Source: Anaerocolumna sp047777345 (GTDB lineage: Bacteria; Bacillota; Clostridia; Lachnospirales; Lachnospiraceae). Taken from it: 64,000 nt of DNA. The notes under the pieces are model-generated. The model saw nothing but the letters and a program-made list of their open reading frames with translations. It searched no databases and was not told where the DNA came from. The stretch is from the NCBI GenBank assembly GCA_047777345.1, contig JBKEEJ010000003.1:1-64000 (forward strand), given 5' to 3'. Position 1 is the stretch's first letter; each line of letters starts with the position of its first letter. A program made the position numbers and the translations under genes. Positions 50,549-59,884 of this stretch are shown in pieces.

Positions 50549-53365
50549 CTATCTTGGAACTTCCTGCATAACATACAGTTCTATCTGATCCATTTCCTTT
50601 ATATCATTAAATTTTTCAAAGACAAGACCACATTCATATCCGGCTGCCACTTCTTTTACATCATCTTTAAATCTCTTTAAGGATGCAAGGGCACCGTCAA
50701 AAATCTGAACACCGTCTCTGGAAATTCTTGCCGAACAGCCACGAACAATCTTACCGTCAAGCACATAGGAACCTGCTATGGCACCAAGGCCGGAAGCTTT
50801 GAATACCTGCCTGATTTCCGCGTGGCCAATTACTTTCTCCTCATAGGTTGGTTCCAGCATACCCTTCATGGCCGCTTCAATATCTTCAATAGCATTGTAA
50901 ATTACACGGTATAACCTTAAATCCACCTTCTCACGATCGGCCAAATCTTTTGCCGTATTATCGACACGGACATTAAAACCGATAATAATGGCATTGGTAG
51001 TAATGGCCAATGTTACATCGGATTCATTTATCGTACCTACACCGCCGTGAATAATTCGTACGGCAACTTCCTCATTACTTAATTTAAGAAGACTTTGTTT
51101 TACGGCCTCCACAGAGCCTTGTACATCTGCCTTAATAATCAGATTAAGTTCCTTTATATTACCTGCCTGAATCTGTGAGAACAGGCCGTCCAGAGATAAT
51201 TTGGACTTGGTTTCTGCAAGTAATTTTTCTTTGCTTTGAGATATATAAGTTTCGGAAATGGAACGTGCTTCTTTTTCATTATCTGTGACAATAAAGGTTT
51301 CACCTGCATCCGGCACCTCATTTAAACCTAAAATTTCAACCGGTGTGGATGGGGTTGCCTCTTTTACCCTTCTTCCTTTGTCATCAATCATAGCTCTTAC
51401 TTTACCGTAAGCAGCTCCGATTGCTATAGCGTCACCTACTCTTAATGTCCCCTTTTGAACAAGAACCGTGGCTACGGGGCCTCTTCCCTTATCTAACTGG
51501 GCTTCAATTACAATACCTCTTGCCTTACGGTTGGGATTTGCCTTTAATTCCATCATTTCCGCTGTCAAAAGAATCATTTCAAGAAGCTGATCAATACCTT
51601 CCTTGGTATGGGCGGAAACGGGAACAAATATGGTATTTCCTCCCCAGTCTTCGGCAATTAAGTCATATTCAGTTAATTCCTGTTTTACTCTTTCAACGTT
51701 GGCACTGGGCTTATCAATTTTATTGACAGCTACGATAATCTCAACCCCTGCCGCTTTTGCATGGCTTATTGCTTCCACTGTCTGAGGCATAACGCCGTCA
51801 TCTGCTGCTACTACCAAAATGGCAATATCCGTTGCCTGGGCGCCTCTCATTCTCATGGAAGTGAAAGCCTCGTGACCAGGCGTATCCAAAAATGTTATTT
51901 TTTCACCGTTTATATCAACCACATAAGCACCGATATGTTGGGTAATACCGCCGGCCTCATGGGACGTTACATTAGTCGCACGTATGGCATCCAAAAGGGA
52001 AGTTTTACCATGGTCAACGTGACCCATAACACAAACGACCGGAGGTCGTTTTACCAGACTTTCTTCCGGATCTTCCGGTTCTTTTAACAGTTCTTCGATA
52101 ACATCCACTTTTTTCTCATGTTCCGCAAGAATGTCATACTCAAGAGCAATTTCTTCCGCTTCTTCAAAGGTGATTTCCTGGTTAATGGAAACCATCTTGC
52201 CTGCCAGGAAAAGTTTTTTAACCAAGGCTGCCGGCGGCATTTTCATTTTTTCGGCCAATTCCTTGATGGTTAAGACATCCGGAAGGACAATGGTCTTAAT
52301 ATCTTCAACCGTTTCCTCTGCCTGAACCGGCTTTGGCTTAATAAACTGACCCTTTTTCGGAAGCTTAATTTCTTCCATTTCGTCATTGTCAATATCTTTA
52401 TAATTTTTATTTTTCTGATTTTTATTTCTGTTTCTAGTGTTTACGGAATCACTTCTTGACATTCCTAACGGTGCGTCAAATTTTTTCGAATCATTTCCAC
52501 GGTTCTGGCGTTTTTTCATATCGGATTCCCTGTAATCGTCCTTATCCTTTCCCCGATATCCTGCGCCATAATTTTTGTTTTGGTTATTACCTGTTCCTTC
52601 ATTGCCACCTTGCTGATTATATTTGGTGCCGGTCTGTCCGGATTTACTTTGTGAGGAAGATTTTGCCTGAGTCTGATTATTTCTGTTTTGCTGCCCGCTC
52701 ATAGAACGTCCGTCCTGGTTCATGGAACGGTTTTGACGTCCCTGTCCGGCATACTGATTGTTTTGATTATTGGAACGGTTCTGACCAAAGGAACGATTCT
52801 GATTTTGCTGGCTTACTCCTTGCCCCCCTGTGCGGCCGGAAGCCTGCTGATTCTGACTGCTAGATCGGTTTTGCCCTTGTTGATTCGAAGCATTGGATCG
52901 ATTCTGATTCTGTTGATTTTGAGTATTGGATCTGTTCTGATTTTGCTGGTTTTGATTGGAACGGTTCTGCTGTTCTCCCTGGTTTTTATTCTCAGACTTA
53001 TTCGTCTTTTGGTTTTGGGTCGATGATTTTGGATTAGAAGAGTTATTTTGATTATCTATCGTTGTTTGCCCTGCCTTTCCTGTTGTTTCTTGCGTTTGCC
53101 GGGCCTGTTGTGCAGCATTTGTATTTTCAGACAATTTTGTTGAACCTTTCGTATTAACTGTTGTAGCAGCGGGCTGGGCAGTTACCGGCTTCTCCAGTAC
53201 TTTTTCGTTTGATGTAAAATGTGCTCTTACCATATTGGCTTCATTTTCGTCAATGTTGCTCATATGGCTTTTCACATCAACGCCATTTTCTTTTAAGTAA
53301 GCGATAATTTCCTTACTGTGTTTATTGATTTCTTTTGCTAATTCATATATTTTAATTTTTGCCAT
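50549..53365 (-). CDS. infB: Translation initiation factor IF-2
   Basis: IF-2 places initiator tRNA on the ribosome. This 938-residue form has an N-terminal IF2N domain, then an unusually Gln/Asn/Ser-rich, low-complexity linker (about 85-300, repeats such as NQQNQNRSN), a second IF2N-like segment, the GTPase with GHVDHGKT (G1, near 450), DTPGHEAF (G3) and NKIDK (G4), and the C-terminal tRNA-binding domain. AGG site upstream of ATG 53365 is good (GGAGG). It lies in the nusA operon. Confidence 0.97.
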   Translation of the reverse strand: MAKIKIYELAKEINKHSKEIIAYLKENGVDVKSHMSNIDENEANMVRAHFTSNEKVLEKPVTAQPAATTVNTKGSTKLSENTNAAQQARQTQETTGKAGQTTIDNQNNSSNPKSSTQNQKTNKSENKNQGEQQNRSNQNQQNQNRSNTQNQQNQNRSNASNQQGQNRSSSQNQQASGRTGGQGVSQQNQNRSFGQNRSNNQNNQYAGQGRQNRSMNQDGRSMSGQQNRNNQTQAKSSSQSKSGQTGTKYNQQGGNEGTGNNQNKNYGAGYRGKDKDDYRESDMKKRQNRGNDSKKFDAPLGMSRSDSVNTRNRNKNQKNKNYKDIDNDEMEEIKLPKKGQFIKPKPVQAEETVEDIKTIVLPDVLTIKELAEKMKMPPAALVKKLFLAGKMVSINQEITFEEAEEIALEYDILAEHEKKVDVIEELLKEPEDPEESLVKRPPVVCVMGHVDHGKTSLLDAIRATNVTSHEAGGITQHIGAYVVDINGEKITFLDTPGHEAFTSMRMRGAQATDIAILVVAADDGVMPQTVEAISHAKAAGVEIIVAVNKIDKPSANVERVKQELTEYDLIAEDWGGNTIFVPVSAHTKEGIDQLLEMILLTAEMMELKANPNRKARGIVIEAQLDKGRGPVATVLVQKGTLRVGDAIAIGAAYGKVRAMIDDKGRRVKEATPSTPVEILGLNEVPDAGETFIVTDNEKEARSISETYISQSKEKLLAETKSKLSLDGLFSQIQAGNIKELNLIIKADVQGSVEAVKQSLLKLSNEEVAVRIIHGGVGTINESDVTLAITTNAIIIGFNVRVDNTAKDLADREKVDLRLYRVIYNAIEDIEAAMKGMLEPTYEEKVIGHAEIRQVFKASGLGAIAGSYVLDGKIVRGCSARISRDGVQIFDGALASLKRFKDDVKEVAAGYECGLVFEKFNDIKEMDQIELYVMQEVPR

Positions 53366-53380
53366 ACTTACTACCTCCGC

Positions 53381-53764
53381 TTATTCCGACTCTTTGTATG
53401 TTTCCATACATTGGTCTTTGTTGATTAAGTTCAGTTGCTTTTCTATTGCGCTAGCCAAGCCTTGATCAAGCAGAGCTAAAGAGGCCCTAAATTCTTTTCC
53501 TATTGCATGGCCAAGATTTGTTTTTTCACCAAAAAAGTAAATCGGCACTTTATAGTAAGTACACATATTGGTAAACATCTTTTTCGTATTGTCTGATGCA
53601 TCGCATGCAACAATTACCAGTTTTGCCTTGCCTTCTTTTACAGTTTTTTCTGTCATGAATTCACCACTGGCGATAAAACCTGCTTTAGCTGCCAATCCCA
53701 GATAAGAAAGTACTTTCTTCTGGGTAACTGACCTGGGTCCGTTACTGTCTTTTTCATTGATCAA
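53381..53764 (-). CDS. ylxQ: YlxQ-like ribosomal L7Ae family protein
   Basis: This 127-residue K-turn RNA-binding protein of the L7Ae/L30e/S12e family has LSYLGLAAKAGFIASGEFMTEK and KLVIVACDASDNTKKMF, with the IYFFGEKTNLGHAIGKEFRA segment. The start is TTG 53764, ten bases after AAGGAG and overlapping the end of ylxR. Its usual place between ylxR and infB supports a role in translation. Confidence 0.9.
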   Translation of the reverse strand: MINEKDSNGPRSVTQKKVLSYLGLAAKAGFIASGEFMTEKTVKEGKAKLVIVACDASDNTKKMFTNMCTYYKVPIYFFGEKTNLGHAIGKEFRASLALLDQGLASAIEKQLNLINKDQCMETYKESE

Positions 53765-54029
53765 GTCCGCTCAGCTCCTTTTCTAATTCATCATAGACTT
53801 CACGAGGAATAGCCACCTTTAAAGAACGTTCCAGTCCGTGGTTTTTAACGGCTTTTTGAAAACATTCAATGGATCTGCATATGTATGCTCCTCTGCCGTT
53901 CTTTTTCCCGGTGGTATCAATAAGAATATTCTCTTCCGGTGTTCTTATCACCCGTATCATTTCCTTTTTACTTTTCATTTCCCCGCAGCCAGTGCACTGT
54001 CTTTGGGGAATCTTTCTTGTTTTGCTCAT
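53754..54029 (-). CDS. ylxR: YlxR family RNA/DNA-binding protein
   Basis: This 91-residue protein has the YlxR signature RQCTGCGEMKSKKEMIRVIR near the start and GKKNGRGAYICRS in the middle. The fold is known to bind nucleic acid and has been linked to RNase P regulation and gene expression. It overlaps the ylxQ start and follows nusA by 53 bases. Confidence 0.92.
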   Translation of the reverse strand: MSKTRKIPQRQCTGCGEMKSKKEMIRVIRTPEENILIDTTGKKNGRGAYICRSIECFQKAVKNHGLERSLKVAIPREVYDELEKELSGLDQ

Positions 54030-54082
54030 ACCTAACCCTAACCTCCCTAATCAACTCTCACAACAAAGCCAAACAGTTACAT

Positions 54083-55135
54083 TTAAATCCATCCATACTC
54101 CTGGGCCTGTGATTCGCTTTTAATATCAATTTTATAACCAGTAAGCCTTGCCGCCAGTCTGGCATTCTGACCTTCTTTACCAATAGCAAGGGACAGCTGA
54201 TAATCAGGGACAATTACCCGTGCACTTTTTTCATCTTCATCTACCTGTACCGATATTACTTTGGCAGGACTTAAAGCATTTTCGATTAAAATTGCAGGAT
54301 CATCACTCCAGTTAATAATATCTATCTTTTCACCGCGTAATTCATTAACGATGGCATTTACTCTGGCCCCGTTCAAACCAACACAGGCGCCAACCGGATC
54401 CACATCCGGATTATTGGAATACACTGCCATTTTCGTTCTGGAACCGGCTTCCCTGGAAATACCTTTAATTTCCACAGTGCCATCTCTGACTTCTGCTACT
54501 TCAGCTTCAAATAGCCGCTTTACCAGTTCAGGATGGGTTCTGGATACGGTAATTCTGGGGCCCTTGGTCGTATCCTTAACCTCAAGGACATAAAGCTTAA
54601 TACGGTCGGTAGGTTTAAAATGCTCGGTTTTTACCTGTTCATTTTCCGTCAGTATTGCGTCAACCTTACCTAAATTTATACTAACATTATTGCCTACGTA
54701 GCGCTGTACAATACCAGTAACCACATCTTTTTCCTTACTGTAATACTGGTTAAATAATACTTTTCTTTCTTCTTCCCGGATCTTTTGCACGACTACTTGC
54801 TTTGCTTTCTGTGCGGCAATCCTGCCAAAGTTTTTCGGAGTTACTTCCACATTCACTATATCGCCGATATCATACTTAGGATATTTTACTCTTGCTTCTT
54901 CAATGCTTATCTGAGTTGCCGGGTCCGTAACGGTTTCTACTATTTCCCTCTCGGCATATACCGATACTTCCCCTGTTTCTCTGTTAATGTTGACCTTTAT
55001 ATTGTCAGCTTTGCCAAAGTGATTTTTACAGGCTGCCAACAGGGAGTTTTCGATGGCCTCCAATAGAATTTCCTTACTGATATCTTTTTCTCTTTCGATT
55101 TGATTCAATGCGTCAATTAACTCTTTGTTATTCAT
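54083..55135 (-). CDS. nusA: Transcription termination/antitermination factor NusA
   Basis: NusA binds RNA polymerase and modulates pausing and termination. The 350-residue protein shows the N-terminal domain (ALNQIEREKDISKEILLEAIE), S1 (DVVTGIVQRYVGNNVSINLG), and two KH domains (VDPVGACVGLNGARVNAIVNEL; LAIGKEGQNARLAARLTGY). Like other Firmicutes forms it lacks the acidic C-terminal repeats. I start at ATG 55135, with AGGAGG 12 bases upstream. Confidence 0.97.
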   Translation of the reverse strand: MNNKELIDALNQIEREKDISKEILLEAIENSLLAACKNHFGKADNIKVNINRETGEVSVYAEREIVETVTDPATQISIEEARVKYPKYDIGDIVNVEVTPKNFGRIAAQKAKQVVVQKIREEERKVLFNQYYSKEKDVVTGIVQRYVGNNVSINLGKVDAILTENEQVKTEHFKPTDRIKLYVLEVKDTTKGPRITVSRTHPELVKRLFEAEVAEVRDGTVEIKGISREAGSRTKMAVYSNNPDVDPVGACVGLNGARVNAIVNELRGEKIDIINWSDDPAILIENALSPAKVISVQVDEDEKSARVIVPDYQLSLAIGKEGQNARLAARLTGYKIDIKSESQAQEYGWI

Positions 55136-55195
55136 TTTTTTGCAGATCCTCCTCATAAATGTTCTTGACCATTCTAATAAACCATTACCTATACC

Positions 55196-55663
55196 TTAAA
55201 AATCAAAAGCGAGACGAATCATCGCAGTATTCTGGCGAGGGATTTCCATAATACTTTCGTCTTCCAGCCTGATTATAAATTTTTCGTCATCATACCCGAT
55301 TAATAATCCTGTAATTTCTTTTCGTTTATTAATGGCTTTATAAAGTTTAATATCTACTTCCTTATTAATGCTTCTGGCATAGTCTCTTTCTTTTTTTAAT
55401 TGTCTTCCAAGACCGGGTGAACTAACTTCAAGAATATAGGCATCTGGAATAAAGTCGTGCTGATCTAATAAGTCGCTTAATTCCCTACTGACCAATTCGC
55501 AGTCGTCAATGGTTATACCGCCTTCTTTGTCAATATACGCTCTAAGATACCAGTTGCTTCCTTCTTTTACATATTCCACGTCTACAATTTCAAAATTATA
55601 CTTTTGAGTAATTGGTTCTAGAAGTTTTTCTGTTTTTTGTTCGTATTCTTCTTTCTTTGTCAT
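55196..55663 (-). CDS. rimP: Ribosome maturation factor RimP
   Basis: RimP is required for 30S assembly. The 155-residue protein has WYLRAYIDKEGGITIDDCELVSREL and YILEVSSPGLGRQLKKERDY, both characteristic. GGAGGG lies just before ATG 55663. It is the first gene of the rimP-nusA cluster; a hairpin in its leader (55683-55724, CCTGTGGCAG with CTGCTCACAGG) could affect expression. Confidence 0.96.
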   Translation of the reverse strand: MTKKEEYEQKTEKLLEPITQKYNFEIVDVEYVKEGSNWYLRAYIDKEGGITIDDCELVSRELSDLLDQHDFIPDAYILEVSSPGLGRQLKKERDYARSINKEVDIKLYKAINKRKEITGLLIGYDDEKFIIRLEDESIMEIPRQNTAMIRLAFDF

Positions 55664-55766
55664 ATACCCTCCGGAACTTGCTCCTGTGAGCAGCTTTTTT
55701 CGTCTTTTTTACTGCCACAGGCAGACAAATTTAAATTAAATTTAAACTAATTTACACAAATATAAA

Positions 55767-55786
55767 GAGTGGACTTTCGTCCACTC
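55767..55786 (-). terminator. Hairpin in the his-rimP gap
   Basis: GAGTGGAC, TTTC, GTCCACTC: a perfect eight-pair stem with a T-rich minus-strand tail, upstream of rimP. It may be an attenuator in the rimP leader. Confidence 0.55.
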
Positions 55787-55897
55787 CTATTCAATGCTTT
55801 ATCATACTTACATGTAAGTATTATAACACTTATTATAAATTAATGCAAGCCATTTACATAAAAATATTTCCATTTTAAGTATTTTCATTTTTTTCCG

Positions 55898-55948
55898 AAC
55901 ATCAGGGTGGTATTTCACCGTCGTGAAATACTACCCTGATGTTTTTTT
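55898..55948 (+). terminator. Strong hairpin with plus-strand T-run at the his operon end
   Basis: A 21-pair stem (55898-55918 with 55923-55943, one G-U) is followed on the plus strand by a run of seven T. On the minus strand, the direction of the his operon, no T-run follows. It would best stop antisense transcripts. Confidence 0.7.
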
Positions 55949-55949
55949 A

Positions 55950-57210
55950 TTATTTTCTGTGGGCAAGTTCTTCCATAATATCGGACCAGTCTAAGTCACG
56001 TTCTGCCATCAGTACCATTACATGATACAGGAAATCGGAAATTTCATATTTCAATTCCTGGGAATCCGGATTCTTTGCGGCAATAATAATTTCCGCCGCT
56101 TCTTCCCCGCATTTTTTTAATATTTTGTCAATGCCTTTTTCAAAAAGATAGTTGGTGTAAGACCCTGGCTTAGGATTCTTCTTACGGTCTTTAATGATCT
56201 CAAAAACATCACTGAATACAGTCAGAGGATTTCTGTCGTCATATTCTTTTTTAACCAGGTTGGTATAAAAACAGGACTCATTTCCTGTATGACATGCCGG
56301 ACCGATTTGTTTTTACTTTGGCCAAAAGGGTATCCTTATCGCAATCCAGCCAAAGGGCTTTCACATACTGATAATGTCCGCTGGTTTCCCCTTTGGTCCA
56401 TAAGCAATTCCGGCTTCTGCTAAAGTAGGTCATTTTTCCAGTTTCCAAAGTTTTGTTAAAGGCTTCCTCATTCATATAAGCCATCATTAAAACTTCCTTG
56501 GTTTTATAATCCTGTACCACTACCGGTATTAGGCCGTCACTGTTTAATTTAAAGCGGCTGAAGGGAACAGGGCTTTCAAATACATTTACCTTAATATTCT
56601 GTTCTTTTAATGATTGTTTCACCTTAAATATATCGTGATTCTTAAAATAACCGGATGTTATTCCCAGTACCTTTTCTGACTTTAAAAGTGTTGTAAAGTC
56701 ATTGACGGATAAGGGGTCTCCGATTAGTAAGGGAAGGTCACAATCCAAGACTCTATTTAAAAAATTTTCCGTTATTTCCACATGGGAAACCAGCAAAGCA
56801 CCAAAACCTGTAGCCTTTGCCCTGGTTTCCTGAGCCTTATCAAAAATCTCACGGGAACTGTCCAGTTCCAGCAAAATCCTGTCACTGCCAAACCGTTTTG
56901 CGGCTTCTTCTATACCTTTTGGTTCATCTAACAGGGAATTTTTTAAAACCACATAGGCAGCTCCTGTGTAAAAAGCCTTTTTCATATCTTCGAATCGTCT
57001 GGCATAACAGCCGATATATATGGGTATATCCACTTGTTTTGAAACTTCTTTTACTATGTTGAAAAAATTATCCCTGACCACTTCATCCTTGGAATAATTA
57101 TATAAGAATAATTCATCAGCACCGCCGGTTTCATAAAGAGCCGCTTCGTCAATAATATGAGCCGGCAACCTGTTTTCACAATTGACAGATGGTATAATTT
57201 TTTTATACAA
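55950..57210 (-). pseudogene. hisI: HisIE with N-terminal HisF-like barrel, frameshifted
   Basis: In the histidine pathway HisI opens the ring of PR-AMP and HisE hydrolyses PR-ATP. The first frame (TTG 57210, GGAGG upstream) has a HisA/HisF-like barrel of about 215 residues, then the HisI domain (LIPVVVQDYKTKEVLMMAYM, FSRSRNCLWTKGETSGHYQ). The HisI ending and the HisE domain (IGPACHTGNESCFY, NYLFEKGIDKILKKCGEE) lie in another frame and end at 55950. Removing one A from the five-A run near 56320 would join them into one 419-residue protein. All other his genes are intact, so sequencing error is quite possible. Confidence 0.85.
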
Positions 57211-57227
57211 GGTTTACCTCCAAACAG

Positions 57228-57818
57228 TTAATCAACGGTTCCTTTCGTAGAAAGAACGTCGGTAATTCTTGGGTCCAATCTGGTAGCTTCATCCAAAGCT
57301 TTGGCAAATGCCTTGAATCCCGCTTCGATAATATGATGATTATTAATACCGTTAAGCATTTTTATATGCAGATTCATACCTGCCGAATAAGTTACCGCGT
57401 AGAAAAATTCCCTGACTAATTCCGTATCCAGATAGCCCACACGTTCTGCCGTTAAGTTTAAATCATAGACAAGATAAGGCCTTCCGGATAAATCAATGGC
57501 ACAAAGAATCAGCGCGTCGTCCATGGGAAGTATGGCACTGCCATAACGCTTAATCCCTTTTTTATCCCCCAAAGCTTTCTTTATGGCCTGGCCCAAAACA
57601 ATGCCGGTATCTTCCACAGTATGATGTCCATCCACATACAGATCCCCGGAAACATTTAATTTCAGATCAAAAAAACCGTGCTTTACAAAACTGTTTAACA
57701 TATGGTCAAAAAAGCCGATGCCCGTATTAATATCTCCATTACCTTCCCCGTCCAAATTCAGCTGCAAAGCGATGGAAGTTTCCTTGGTATTCCTTTGAAT
57801 TTCTGCCATCCTTGCCAT
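57228..57818 (-). CDS. hisB: Imidazoleglycerol-phosphate dehydratase
   Basis: HisB dehydrates imidazoleglycerol phosphate, the sixth pathway step, using manganese. The 196-residue protein has the ligands in GFFDHMLNSFVKHGFFD, DGHHTVEDTGI and NNHHIIEAGFKAFA. GGGGG precedes ATG 57818. It lies 17 bases after hisD and 17 bases before hisIE, within one operon. Confidence 0.97.
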   Translation of the reverse strand: MARMAEIQRNTKETSIALQLNLDGEGNGDINTGIGFFDHMLNSFVKHGFFDLKLNVSGDLYVDGHHTVEDTGIVLGQAIKKALGDKKGIKRYGSAILPMDDALILCAIDLSGRPYLVYDLNLTAERVGYLDTELVREFFYAVTYSAGMNLHIKMLNGINNHHIIEAGFKAFAKALDEATRLDPRITDVLSTKGTVD

Positions 57819-57835
57819 TTCTTTTTCCCCCTTTC

Positions 57836-59128
57836 TTATTCCTCAAACCGGACTGCGATAGAATTGGCATGGGCAGTTAAACCTTCCGCTTTTGCAAATT
57901 TTACAATGTCCGGATAGATTGCGTGAAGAGCTTCCCTGGAATAAGATATTATACTGGATTTTTTAATAAAATCATCCACACTTAAGGGTGAAAAGAATTT
58001 GGCCGTTCCGTTGGTAGGAAGGACATGATTGGGTCCCGCAAAATAGTCTCCTAGGGGTTCGCTGCTGTATTCGCCAAGGAAAATAGCTCCGGCATTTTTT
58101 ATCTTAGTCATAATCAGATAGGGGTCTTTTGTAATAATTTCCAGATGCTCGGATGCGATTTCATTGGCAATTTCCACCGCTTCATCCATGGTATCTGCCA
58201 ATAAAATATAGCCGTAATTTTCCAGGGATTTTTTTATAATCTCTTTTCTGGATAAGCTCATGGTAAACTTATCTATTTCAGCCAAAACCTGATCTGCCAC
58301 CTCTTTGTCAGTGGTAACAAGAATTGCAGAGGCCAGTTCATCGTGTTCTGCCTGGGACAAAAGATCCGCCGCCACGTATCTTGGATTGGCACTTTCATCC
58401 GCAATAACCAGAATCTCGCTGGGTCCGGCTATGGAATCAATGCTTACATGGCCATATACAGCCTTTTTGGCAAGAGCCACATAAATATTGCCGGGGCCAA
58501 CTATTTTATCCACCTTTTTTATGCAGTCTGTGCCGTATGCCAAAGCTGCAATTGCCTGGGCGCCGCCTGCTTTATAAATTTCAGTAACACCCGCTTCCTT
58601 TGCGGCTACCAAAGTTGTGGCATACACTTTACCTTCCGCGTCCGGGGGAGTAACCATGGCAATGCGTTTCACTCCGGCTACCTTTGCCGGTATTACGTTC
58701 ATCAGAACAGAGGAAGGGTAGGCTGCTTTTCCTCCCGGAACATACACACCTACTGACTCAAGGGGAGTTACTTTCTGTCCTAAAATAATGCCCCTTGGAT
58801 CGCTGTCAAACCAACTGCGCTGCAGTTGCTTTTCATGATAGGCTTCGATATTTTTCGCAACCTTTTTTATAACCTTAACCACTTCCGGGTCAACCATAGT
58901 GTAGGCTTTACTTATTTCCTCATCCGTAACTTTTATGGTATTTTCATTTATCCGGGCCTTGTCAAAACGCTCGGTGTATTCAAACAAAGCCTGATCTTTT
59001 CTTACTCTTACGTCTTCAATAATTTCGTTCACCGTCTTGGCATATTTTTCATACTGACCCGGACTTCTTTTCAATAAATTTTTTAGTATATCTTTTTTCG
59101 CATCCGCATCCAGCTTTACAACTTTCAT
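57836..59128 (-). CDS. hisD: Histidinol dehydrogenase
   Basis: HisD oxidises histidinol to histidine in two NAD-dependent steps. The 430-residue protein has the family landmarks VGVYVPGGKAAYPSSVLMN, AGPSEILVIAD and the active-site region SEHLEII, with zinc-binding His/Asp residues in DLLSQAEHDELA. GGGAGG precedes ATG 59128, which overlaps hisG by four bases. Confidence 0.97.
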   Translation of the reverse strand: MKVVKLDADAKKDILKNLLKRSPGQYEKYAKTVNEIIEDVRVRKDQALFEYTERFDKARINENTIKVTDEEISKAYTMVDPEVVKVIKKVAKNIEAYHEKQLQRSWFDSDPRGIILGQKVTPLESVGVYVPGGKAAYPSSVLMNVIPAKVAGVKRIAMVTPPDAEGKVYATTLVAAKEAGVTEIYKAGGAQAIAALAYGTDCIKKVDKIVGPGNIYVALAKKAVYGHVSIDSIAGPSEILVIADESANPRYVAADLLSQAEHDELASAILVTTDKEVADQVLAEIDKFTMSLSRKEIIKKSLENYGYILLADTMDEAVEIANEIASEHLEIITKDPYLIMTKIKNAGAIFLGEYSSEPLGDYFAGPNHVLPTNGTAKFFSPLSVDDFIKKSSIISYSREALHAIYPDIVKFAKAEGLTAHANSIAVRFEE

Positions 59129-59796
59129 GTACCTACCTCCCTATTGCTCGCAAGAATATCCCTTAATGCATTAATTAATTCGGTAATCCTTTCATGTTCC
59201 ATTTTCATACTTACCTGATTTACCACCATTCTGGCAGATAAAGGACATATTTCCTCTAAAACTTCAAGACCGTTTTCCCTTAAGGTAGCCCCGGTTTCTA
59301 CAATATCCACGATTACTTCCGAAAGGCCCACAATGGGTGCTAATTCTACGGATCCGTTAAGCTTAATAATTTCCACTGTCTGATGTTTTTTATTATAAAA
59401 ATAATCCTTGGCAATATTGGGGTATTTAGTTGCCACCCGAATTAATTCACCATGCTGCAAAAGTTCCCTGGCATTCTTAGGCCCTGCCACACACATAGTA
59501 CATTTTCCAAATCCCAAATCAACTACTTCGTACAATTTTCGTCCTTCTTCCAGAATCGTGTCCCTTCCCACAACGCCGATATCAGCGGCTCCGTATTCCA
59601 CATACGTAGGCACATCATTGGCTTTTGCCAGGAAAATTTTAATTTTTTGCTTCTCGTTGACAAAAATCAGCTTTCTGGTTTTGGGGTCCTTCATTTCATC
59701 ACAGGTAATCCCAATCTGCTCCAACATTTCCATGGTCTTTTTTGCCAGTCTCCCTTTTGCCAAAGCAAATGTCAAATATCTCATACTATCTTCCAT
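59125..59796 (-). CDS. hisG: ATP phosphoribosyltransferase, short form catalytic subunit
   Basis: HisG couples ATP and PRPP in the first step. At 223 residues it is the short form that needs HisZ for activity and histidine feedback. LTFALAKGRLAKKTMEMLEQ opens it and ADIGVVGRDTILEE and EVIVDIVETGATLREN are present. I start at ATG 59796 (MEDSMRYL), eight bases after GGGAG, removing a long hydrophobic upstream extension. Confidence 0.95.
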   Translation of the reverse strand: MEDSMRYLTFALAKGRLAKKTMEMLEQIGITCDEMKDPKTRKLIFVNEKQKIKIFLAKANDVPTYVEYGAADIGVVGRDTILEEGRKLYEVVDLGFGKCTMCVAGPKNARELLQHGELIRVATKYPNIAKDYFYNKKHQTVEIIKLNGSVELAPIVGLSEVIVDIVETGATLRENGLEVLEEICPLSARMVVNQVSMKMEHERITELINALRDILASNREVGT

Positions 59797-59884
59797 CCGT
59801 GTATCTCCCATCTGCGTTTCGTATGTGTAAGCCATGCGAAACATCATAACAACAATAATACTGCCGCAAATTTTTTCCATTAAA

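Noticed and set aside
52688..53026. Plus-strand frame opposite the infB linker
   Set aside because: It arises from the CAA/AAT-rich repeats in reverse and lacks a ribosome site.
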